Assembly: GCA_020427865.1 (NCBI GenBank)
Contig: JAGQNX010000037.1
Location: 1-22,983, forward strand
Source of the DNA: a candidate division WWE3 bacterium
GTDB taxonomy: Bacteria > Patescibacteriota > WWE3 > UBA101185 > UBA10185
Length of the DNA stretch: 22,983 nucleotides
Reading direction: 5' to 3'
How positions within the stretch are numbered: position 1 is the stretch's first letter; each line of letters starts with the position of its first letter. Both the position numbers and the translations under genes were made by a program. A model generated the notes under the pieces. The model made no database searches. It was not told the DNA's origin and saw nothing but the letters and a program-made list of their open reading frames with translations. Positions 14,575 to 20,757 of the stretch are shown piece after piece.

Positions 14575-15591
14575 ATGACTGAACTTAATATAGCTGTTGT
14601 AACATTTAATAAGCTGGAGTATACAAAGAGTTTTTTAAAATCTTTATATAAAAGTACGCATTGCGATTTTAAACTACATATTGTAGATAATGCTTCTGAT
14701 GATGGTACTCCTGAATACCTGACTTGGTTTGCACAAAATACGCCTAATGTAGAACTTACATTAAATTCTACTAATTTGGGATTTGGGGGTGCACATAATC
14801 AAGTTTATTCTAAAGTAGATTCTGGATATCTTTTAGTAATTAATTACGATGTTATTTTAACCGATGGTGTAATAGATAGAGTATTAGATTTTGCACAAAA
14901 AAATAACAATTATACACAGATCGGAATTACTAATACTTATAGAAATAGATCACATATATGTACGCCTAAAGCTGTCATAGAATTATTAACTTCACATTCT
15001 ATTTCTACTGAAGATATAAACAGCACTCTAGAAAAGATGAGCGGGAGTTCCCCACAGTTTCATAAAGATTTTGTTGTTCTGGATGACTCTTTTAGTTGGA
15101 TATCAGGCTGGTTTTTTTTACTAAACATAGACCATGTAAAACCTACATTACCTTTAATGTTTGACCCTATTTATAAATATGGTTATCAAGAGGATCTTGA
15201 TTAAAGTCTTACATTGCGTGAAATGGGTAAAGTCATAGGTTATCTCCCTGAGGAATTTATAGTACATTTTAGAAGTAAATCTTTTAACGCTGCCCAAAGT
15301 AGATTCTCACATTTAAATAAAGTTAATTTGTACCGTTCTAACCTTAAGAGATTGTTAATAAAATGGGAGCATCTTTACAGAGAAGGTTTTAAAAAAGCAT
15401 TTTTAACTTCTCCCCCTAACTTTACTAATATACTTATTGGTGCTGATGCTGTTTTTGATTGCAGATTTGTTACACCATCTAACACTGCTTTGTTTTTAAA
15501 TCTGCTAGAAAAGTATTCTAATGGGGAGTTTTCTAACTTGGTAGAAGTAATTGATATAGTTGACCCTACGTTTTTTCCACAAATGGAGTAA
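14575..15591 (+). pseudogene. GT2-family glycosyltransferase interrupted by an in-frame TAA
   Basis: Two open segments, 14575-15204 and 15205-15591, are in the same frame and separated only by TAA at 15202-15204. Together they encode a 338-residue GT-A enzyme: AVVTFNKLEY and VDNASDDGTPEY (nucleotide-binding start), TNLGFGGAHNQ, INYDVIL (the DXD-like position), and EDLD followed by SLTLREMGKVIGYLPE. The stop falls inside the conserved acidic motif, which in relatives reads like ED(L/V)DLSLRLRE, so the expected codon is a Leu; TTA to TAA is one base change. The first part alone would lack the downstream half of the acceptor region. The second could restart at TTG 15214 or ATG 15223 but would lack the nucleotide-binding half. 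Recent nonsense mutation, sequencing error, or suppression are all possible. Confidence 0.75.
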
Positions 15592-15618
15592 AGCATTTAC
15601 AGGTAGTGCTATCTAAAA

Positions 15619-15624
15619 TACAAT
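15619..15624 (+). promoter_or_regulatory. Probable -10 of the rhodanese gene
   Basis: TACAAT, 10 bases before the ATG at 15635; an overlapping TAAAAT begins at 15614. No Shine-Dalgarno sequence is present. Confidence 0.35.
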
Positions 15625-15634
15625 AATTATCACT

Positions 15635-16348
15635 ATGAGATGGTTTTCAAATAAAATATTTATATCCTCGTTTATTGGTTTTCTTGCTGGATCTGTTGTT
15701 ACTACGCTAGCATTGTTAATGTTTTTATCTAACTATATCCCAGAGCTACGCCCTTTGTTTGCTTCGGGGCATTTTAATCCTATAAGCAAACCTGCATACA
15801 ATCCTAGTGAACAAAAACCCGAATCACATTTAATAGCAGACTATTATGCTGCTTCAGTTGCAACGTTAGTAAGCCCGCATGGTTTGCGTAAAGACATAAT
15901 GCAAGGTAAAAAAACCTTTGTGCTTGTTGATTTACGTAGTGAAGAAGAATATCTAGAAGAACATGTTGTAGGTGCTGTAAACATTCCGGCTTATAGAGAT
16001 AGAGACCATTCTGCGTACGACCAAGTAGATAGAATTGTCACTCAATTTAGAACTCTCCTTGCAGAAAATCCAGATAAAGAGGTTATAGTTTATTGCTATA
16101 GCATGCCATGTATGACTGGCCGTAAAATAGGAAATATGCTAGCCCAGCATGGGATTTATGTTAAAGAGCTTGGTGTAGGCTGGAATGAATGGCGCTACCA
16201 CTGGGAACTATGGAATCATCCACATGAATGGTCTACTACCGATGTGATGGACTACATATCCACAGGTAAAGACGCAGGTGTCTTTAAAGGAGAAGTACCT
16301 TTAGATCAACTATCCCCGTGCTCTATAGATGATACCTTGGGTTGCTAG
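15635..16348 (+). CDS. Membrane-anchored rhodanese-domain protein
   Basis: A single-domain rhodanese, the fold used for sulfur transfer or sensing, attached to the membrane. Residues 8-32 form one transmembrane helix after a short positive N-terminus, so the domain should face outside the cytoplasm. The rhodanese domain covers roughly 75-190: VLVDLRSEEEYLEEHVVGAVNIP is the typical first half, and VIVYCYSMPCMTGRK carries the active-site region with C154 and a second C159. GVGWNEWRYHWE follows. A tail of about 50 residues ends in two further cysteines. The second cysteine in the active loop could form a disulfide with the catalytic one. The end overlaps the convergent YdjM-like gene by 4 bases. 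Confidence 0.85.
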   Translation: MRWFSNKIFISSFIGFLAGSVVTTLALLMFLSNYIPELRPLFASGHFNPISKPAYNPSEQKPESHLIADYYAASVATLVSPHGLRKDIMQGKKTFVLVDLRSEEEYLEEHVVGAVNIPAYRDRDHSAYDQVDRIVTQFRTLLAENPDKEVIVYCYSMPCMTGRKIGNMLAQHGIYVKELGVGWNEWRYHWELWNHPHEWSTTDVMDYISTGKDAGVFKGEVPLDQLSPCSIDDTLGC

Positions 16349-16914
16349 AGAAGTACTAAAAACACTATAACGGGTAGAAGTAAAAGAGGTATAGCTACCT
16401 CAAACCAAAAGGTGCTACTTTTTGGATTAAACATTATGTTCTTCATCCAGTAGGGGTCTCCATGCTTTTGCATAGTGTCCGTTAGTTCTGCAGGAGTCCA
16501 CTTAATAAACAACTGTCTTAAGTTTTGAGTTCCATCTTTATTGGTAAACATTTTATAATTATTTTTGCTAAAGGGACCTAATAGTTTTATTCCCCATCCA
16601 GTACCATTAAGATCATGTAAAAAATGCCAAAACACATTTACCGCCAGTAGAAATCCCCAAAAGATACCAAAATAATATGTTACAGCTATTACTAAAGGTA
16701 TGTACCATATTGGGTAGTGAGTTAGTTGTCTATGGTGTGTTTCTGTTTTGCCACCTAATTTTCCTTTGCGGCTATATAATTCTACTGGTACATCGATATC
16801 GGGTAGAAGTGCAAAAAATATACTTAATCCTAGTATTATTAGGTCAAGATCTTCTCCACCAATCATGTTTATTATTTTTGCAGAAAGTATTCCAAATAAA
16901 ATATCAAGAAACAC
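16345..16914 (-). CDS. Second YdjM-like membrane hydrolase, coupled to the photolyase
   Basis: A 189-residue membrane protein with family motifs ALLPDIDVP near residue 36, THHRQLTHYP, and HFLHDLNGTGWG, the His/Asp pattern of YdjM/DUF457-type predicted metal-dependent hydrolases; hydrophobic segments lie at the N-terminus, the middle and the C-terminus. The start is GTG at 16914, overlapping the photolyase stop by 11 bases, with AAAGGA 6 bases upstream (16921-16926), so it is the second gene of that operon. It differs clearly from the first family member at 6342-6965, and lacks its longer central segment. The substrate is unknown. Confidence 0.75.
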   Translation of the reverse strand: MFLDILFGILSAKIINMIGGEDLDLIILGLSIFFALLPDIDVPVELYSRKGKLGGKTETHHRQLTHYPIWYIPLVIAVTYYFGIFWGFLLAVNVFWHFLHDLNGTGWGIKLLGPFSKNNYKMFTNKDGTQNLRQLFIKWTPAELTDTMQKHGDPYWMKNIMFNPKSSTFWFEVAIPLLLLPVIVFLVLL

Positions 16915-18202
16915 TGTTAATCCTTTCTATATATTCTTCCACATTAAATTTTCGTTTTAGTCCTTGGTAGTTCATATATCTAACGGTCCCAAAAATATCA
17001 CGTTCAAACCACGGTCTATCGTGAACGCCCCCAATACTCCACGCAATTCCAGTATAGCCATTTGGGTCTCTTCCATCTAGTTCGTATTTATCATTTAGAT
17101 ACAGTGCTATTTTCATTGCAACCGCGGGATCGGGTGTCCACTCCAATATTTTTTTGCACCAGTACATTCTCATATACCCGTGCATTTTTCCCGTACTTAC
17201 CATTTCTAGTTGTGCCGCATTCCATGCAGGGTCGTGTGTTTTAGCTTTTTCAAATTCTTCAATGCTATAAACATACTCTCTTGAGTCATTTTTATGTTTT
17301 GCTAGTGTTTCTTTTGCCCAAGTTGGAAATCCGTTTATGTTATCGTAATTAGAATTATATTCACAAAAGTTATCTGCTAATTCTTTTCGGATAATTAGTT
17401 CTTCCAAAAAAGTTTCTTCATTAATTTCTAATGCAATCTGTTGGGCTGAAATTTGCCCAAAGTGTAAATATGGAGACAAATTAGATAACGCTTTTTTAGT
17501 GGGGTCATTGCGGTTTTTATTATAGTTACTTATATTTTTTTTAAAGCTTGTTAGTACTTGTTGTGCTGCGTATTCTCCCGGAACTATCCATTCTACAGGT
17601 TTAACCTCTTTATCTGCAGTAATCTTGTGCCATTTTGTTTTATTGTTTATATTTCCAAACGGATGCTTTTTTAGTTTTGGGTATTCTACTAAATACATAG
17701 GCAAAAGTTTTTGTATTTTAGGTCGTATGGTGCGTGCTGCATATTCTTGTTTATTAGATGTTTCCCAAACTGGCACTACATTATGTGCGTCTACTTCTAT
17801 CAAAGCACACTCAATACTGCGTTGGATTTTTGTTTTCCATTTTTTGCTTATTTTTAAAGGTGAATAATCTGTAAATACTGCACCAACTTTATTTGTATCG
17901 CAATAATTGAGAACAGCTATGTCTGGTGAATCTTCTATAAGTACAAATTTAATATTAAATTTAGATAACTCTTGTTCTACTTCTTTTAACCCCTTAAGCA
18001 TAAAGTCATAGTGTCTTAAGTAAGCACCCGGAAAGTCTTGTGTTAAACCAAACAAAACGGTAAGAGGTTGTTTGTGAAATAGTGCCGTTTGTTGTGCATA
18101 TAAAAGTGCATGATTATTATGAACTCTTTGATCTCGTGACATCCAATATACAATTTCGCCAGTTTTAATCTCTTTATTGTTTAATTTTCGTGATCTTTCC
18201 AT
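16904..18202 (-). CDS. phr: Class II cyclobutane pyrimidine dimer photolyase
   Basis: Light-driven FAD enzyme that splits UV-induced cyclobutane pyrimidine dimers. The hallmark of class II is YWMSRDQRVHNNHALLYAQ near residues 19-37, the start of the antenna-type alpha/beta domain; the C-terminal FAD domain has LSPYLHFGQISAQQ, KMHGYMRMYWCKKILEWT, ALYLNDKYELDGRDPNGY and GIAWSIGGVHDRPW. Length 432 is normal for the class. The start lacks a Shine-Dalgarno sequence and only a weak TAATAA lies 7 bases upstream; a start at an inner codon is possible because the first 15 residues are variable. It leads an operon with the second YdjM-like gene. It implies a host exposed to light. Confidence 0.94.
   Translation of the reverse strand: MERSRKLNNKEIKTGEIVYWMSRDQRVHNNHALLYAQQTALFHKQPLTVLFGLTQDFPGAYLRHYDFMLKGLKEVEQELSKFNIKFVLIEDSPDIAVLNYCDTNKVGAVFTDYSPLKISKKWKTKIQRSIECALIEVDAHNVVPVWETSNKQEYAARTIRPKIQKLLPMYLVEYPKLKKHPFGNINNKTKWHKITADKEVKPVEWIVPGEYAAQQVLTSFKKNISNYNKNRNDPTKKALSNLSPYLHFGQISAQQIALEINEETFLEELIIRKELADNFCEYNSNYDNINGFPTWAKETLAKHKNDSREYVYSIEEFEKAKTHDPAWNAAQLEMVSTGKMHGYMRMYWCKKILEWTPDPAVAMKIALYLNDKYELDGRDPNGYTGIAWSIGGVHDRPWFERDIFGTVRYMNYQGLKRKFNVEEYIERINSVS
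16921..16926 (-). promoter_or_regulatory. Shine-Dalgarno sequence of the second YdjM-like gene
   Basis: AAAGGA on the - strand, 6 bases before the GTG at 16914, inside the photolyase coding region. It supports this GTG over the later ATG at residue 17. Confidence 0.55.
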
Positions 18203-18278
18203 AAGGGATTTATTAACTCAAGAGGATACTTTATTCCAGTAAAATAATATTAATCTCCATAATTACAATTATACATGT

Positions 18279-18284
18279 TAGAAT
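18279..18284 (+). promoter_or_regulatory. Extended -10 promoter of the small membrane peptide
   Basis: TAGAAT with TG one base upstream (TGTTAGAAT, 18276-18284) is an extended -10. It ends 8 bases before the ATG at 18293. The same hexamer and distance occur before the gene at 9158. The 90 bases between the photolyase start and 18293 hold only these divergent promoter sequences. Confidence 0.5.
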
Positions 18285-18292
18285 TTAATCAT

Positions 18293-18382
18293 ATGAAAAA
18301 CATACGAAACTCAAGCACAGCCCGAATAGTAATAATTTTAATCTTGCTAGTAATTGCAGGATACTTTTTTTTAATTTTATAA
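18293..18382 (+). CDS. 29-residue single-span membrane peptide
   Basis: ATG at 18293 opens 29 codons ending TAA 18380-18382. The peptide has a short basic start (MKNIRNSSTAR) and then about 18 hydrophobic residues (IVIILILLVIAGYFFLIL), a complete transmembrane helix with the N-terminus inside. It is preceded by an extended -10 with 8-base spacing and stops 6 bases before the Excalibur-domain gene, so the two are probably cotranscribed. I recognise no family. Coding rather than chance is supported by promoter placement and the clean charge-then-hydrophobic layout; the short length limits certainty. Confidence 0.5.
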   Translation: MKNIRNSSTARIVIILILLVIAGYFFLIL

Positions 18383-18388
18383 ATAACT

Positions 18389-18817
18389 ATGAAAGAAGCA
18401 TTAGATAAAGTAAAAGACGTAGTAGATAATTTTGACAAAGACGATTTACCTCTACGTAACAAAACTAAGAATTTAGACCCCAAGCAACGTAAAGTAGCCA
18501 AATCCATATTTGGATTTGTAATAGTGTTGTTATTAGGTGCCTTAGGGTTAGAAATGTCTGGCAACGATTATGATTTAGGTAAACTAATGAATGGTGAATC
18601 TTTACAAGAGTCTAAAGTACAACGTGCTGAGGATGGTACCATTTTAATTGGTAAGTGTTCTCCCGATAAATATAATTGTGCAAATTTTGAGTATCAAGAA
18701 GACGCCCAAGAGGTTTATGAAGATTGTGGTGGTACCATTGATGGTAAAGACGACATTCATGAACTAGATGGAGATAATGACGGTCTAGTTTGCGAACACT
18801 TGCCCAGTAGAAACTAA
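18389..18817 (+). CDS. Membrane-anchored Excalibur (calcium-binding) domain protein
   Basis: A 142-residue protein with a charged cytoplasmic N-terminus (1-37), one transmembrane helix at about 38-54 (KSIFGFVIVLLLGALGL), a linker and a C-terminal Excalibur domain at about 88-137. That domain shows CANFEYQEDAQEVYE and the calcium-loop DGDNDGLVCE, with four cysteines (90, 97, 113, 135) that could form two disulfides outside the cell. Excalibur domains are found on cell-surface proteins. The start follows TATAAA by 5 bases and the membrane peptide stop by 6, so it may use its own leaderless promoter as well as the upstream one. An imperfect AACAG/CTGTT hairpin follows the stop. Confidence 0.85.
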   Translation: MKEALDKVKDVVDNFDKDDLPLRNKTKNLDPKQRKVAKSIFGFVIVLLLGALGLEMSGNDYDLGKLMNGESLQESKVQRAEDGTILIGKCSPDKYNCANFEYQEDAQEVYEDCGGTIDGKDDIHELDGDNDGLVCEHLPSRN

Positions 18818-18834
18818 ACAGTTATTTTAAGCTG

Positions 18835-18862
18835 TTGCATAATATTGGATATACTGTATCAT
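18835..18862 (+). promoter_or_regulatory. Probable promoter of the GGDEF gene
   Basis: TTGCAT (18835-18840) and TATCAT (18857-18862) are 16 bases apart; the -10 ends 10 bases before GTG 18873. TATACT at 18850-18855 is an alternative -10. Confidence 0.35.
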
Positions 18863-18872
18863 TTGCAGGTTT

Positions 18873-19385
18873 GTGTCTAAAATTACAATAGAAAAAACTG
18901 AATATGACCGCCTTATTAAATTGGCATATACCGACAATTTAACAGGTGTAGGAAACCGAAACGCTCTACAAGAAGTTTATGAAACAAAGACTTTCAATGG
19001 GGTTTTGTATATTGATTTAGACAAATTCTCCTCGGTCAATAATACCTTTGGTCATGCTGTAGGGGACGAGGTTTTGGTTTTGGTAGGTGAGTTGTTATCT
19101 CAGTTCAAAAGTACCGATGAGTATGTTTTTAGGATAGGTGGGGACGAATTTATAATACTTGGAAGCTATTCTACTAAAGCAGTTTTACAATCACGTGCCC
19201 AAGAGTTAGTTTCTAAATCACTAACAATACAGCATTCTAAAGTGGATTTAACTCTATCTATTGGTGCTTTGTTTATGGGTTCTAGCAACAAACTTTCACT
19301 AAAAGATATAACTACACATGCCGATTCTCTGATGTATAGTAGTAAAAAGATAGAGGGATCCGCTTATTCTTTTAATTCTCTTTAG
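18873..19385 (+). CDS. Stand-alone GGDEF diguanylate cyclase
   Basis: A 170-residue protein made almost only of a GGDEF domain, which makes cyclic di-GMP from two GTP. YTDNLTGVGNRNAL starts the domain, YIDLDKFSSVNNTFGHAVGDE contains the metal ligand D48 and substrate-binding region, and RIGGDEF places an intact GGDEF at 89-93, so activity is plausible. The usual inhibitory RxxD site before GGDEF is not present, so product inhibition may be absent. There is no sensor, membrane or receiver domain, leaving at most 18 residues before the core. The start is GTG. The TAG stop lies within the first copy of the 21-bp repeat at 19382-19402. No EAL or PilZ domain is in the window. Confidence 0.9.
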   Translation: MSKITIEKTEYDRLIKLAYTDNLTGVGNRNALQEVYETKTFNGVLYIDLDKFSSVNNTFGHAVGDEVLVLVGELLSQFKSTDEYVFRIGGDEFIILGSYSTKAVLQSRAQELVSKSLTIQHSKVDLTLSIGALFMGSSNKLSLKDITTHADSLMYSSKKIEGSAYSFNSL

Positions 19386-19402
19386 CAAAAAAAAGTTCGC
19401 TA
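19382..19402. repeat. 21-bp direct repeat, copy 1
   Basis: Bases 19382-19402 (TTAGC, eight A, GTTCGCTA) are identical to 20765-20785. This copy overlaps the GGDEF stop codon. Read on the - strand it gives SELFFAK, matching the C-terminus of the M20 peptidase encoded by copy 2. The repeats bracket the 420-residue gene. Confidence 0.85.
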
Positions 19403-19435
19403 GATTTATTTGTCTCTCCACTTATTCTATCCAGT

Positions 19436-19463
19436 TTGTAAACATTGTTTGCTAGTGTATACT
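19436..19463 (+). promoter_or_regulatory. Probable promoter of the propeller-like gene
   Basis: TTGTAA (19436-19441) and TATACT (19458-19463) are 16 bases apart and predict a 19-base leader before ATG 19489. GGAG at 19468-19471 is too far upstream to be a normal ribosome site. Confidence 0.4.
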
Positions 19464-19488
19464 GCACGGAGTTATTTGTCCCTTTTAT

Positions 19489-20751
19489 ATGTTTGGTTCA
19501 CGCTTTCAAGAAATAAAAACTTTTACACATGTCAGTAATACCCTGCTCGATTTATTTGGTACTACTACATCTTATGACATTGCTGATTTTGCTATAGATC
19601 CTAATTTGGGTAATGGTATACCTTTAGTACTTACTATTAAAGGTTATGATGCTCAACGACTGCAACGCAACTTTAGAGGATCGAAAAACACGTCTAATGG
19701 TGCTGCCTTCGGTACCGTCGAAGATTGTGGTCTGCAAGGACGTCTTGGTGGTGTATTGCACGTAACTCTATCTTCTGAGCTACTTGCAATTCCCGCAAGT
19801 TATTTATCTACAAATAAACTATTTCGTTATACCGAGATATCAAACCCTAGAGATTTTTTTGAACTTGGAGAAACCATTTTTTTAGTTTCGCATAATACTA
19901 TTTATACTATTCGCAAGAATACCTTTGCTACACATAAATTTGGCAGTAATGTTATGTCTACTCCTCATTCAATTGATCATTCCAAATATTATAATACGTT
20001 TGTGGTTACCACATCTGGTACTGATACTGTGAAGCTTTTTGATACATCTCTTAAACTGCTATCCACTTGGAGTGCTATTGATAATGGTTATAATTATAGT
20101 TTAGGTAAGGGTGTGCAAAAGTTTTTAACCTATGTTAATCAATACTCTGCTGATTATATAGACGAGGTGAAGTCATATGGTTATGAAATAATCGAACTCG
20201 ATAAAGATTGTCCCAAGGACTTTCCAACTGCAGTACAAACTACACACCCAAACTCTGCAATTTTTCACCCCAAGTATCCCGAGTATGTGTTAGTTACACT
20301 ATTTGGTAGTAAACTCAGTAATGCCTCTGTGGTTTCTAGCCAAGAATATGGTAGTGGTGGTCAACTACTTGCTTTGGAACTAGATAGCAGTGGGTTTACT
20401 GGAAAGTATAAAGTCATACTACGAAATCTATATAATCCGCATTGTTTGAATTATCTGGGTGGGGATATTTATGCTTTAACCCAATCTTCTAAGGGCGTAT
20501 TAACTATATTACAAGAAACAGGTTTTTTAGAGTTTGAAATTGTTGGGAATTTGGATTTCACTAATTTAGCACATAAAAAAGAATCCCGTCCTTGGTTGCA
20601 ATCGGTAGAATATAATACTAAATATGGGTTGTTTACTGCCGTAGACACCCAAACTCAATCTATTGAAATTATTGATCTGCATTCTAAACGTCGTCGCAGT
20701 ATCCCATATTTGGATGAAAACTGGGCGGTACATCTGGCTAAATTACTATAG
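19489..20751 (+). CDS. Hypothetical protein, probably a beta-propeller, 420 residues
   Basis: No firm family. The chain has no signal peptide or membrane span and shows repeated four-strand-like units of about 45-60 residues: IADFAIDPN, TPHSIDHSKYYNTFVVTTSG with VKLFDTSLKLLSTW, HPNSAIFHPKYPEYVLVTLF, and NPHCLNYLGGDIYALTQSS. Such x-H-s/a-hydrophobic turns followed by strands resemble NHL or related propellers used for binding or lactonase-like chemistry, but catalytic residues are not evident. The gene stands alone between two copies of a 21-bp repeat and ends 6 bases from the convergent M20 gene stop. Its promoter lies inside the bracketed segment, so it could move as a unit. Lateral acquisition is an inference. 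Confidence 0.7.
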   Translation: MFGSRFQEIKTFTHVSNTLLDLFGTTTSYDIADFAIDPNLGNGIPLVLTIKGYDAQRLQRNFRGSKNTSNGAAFGTVEDCGLQGRLGGVLHVTLSSELLAIPASYLSTNKLFRYTEISNPRDFFELGETIFLVSHNTIYTIRKNTFATHKFGSNVMSTPHSIDHSKYYNTFVVTTSGTDTVKLFDTSLKLLSTWSAIDNGYNYSLGKGVQKFLTYVNQYSADYIDEVKSYGYEIIELDKDCPKDFPTAVQTTHPNSAIFHPKYPEYVLVTLFGSKLSNASVVSSQEYGSGGQLLALELDSSGFTGKYKVILRNLYNPHCLNYLGGDIYALTQSSKGVLTILQETGFLEFEIVGNLDFTNLAHKKESRPWLQSVEYNTKYGLFTAVDTQTQSIEIIDLHSKRRRSIPYLDENWAVHLAKLL

Positions 20752-20757
20752 ATAGAT

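Noticed and set aside
15202..15204. Alternative genetic code with TAA as a sense codon
   Set aside because: TAA ends many other genes in the window normally (for example korA and pyrB), so a recoded TAA is not supported; TGA also acts as stop.
19382..19402. dif/Xer recombination site
   Set aside because: The repeat lacks the two-arm consensus of dif sites, in particular the TTATGTTAA-like right arm.
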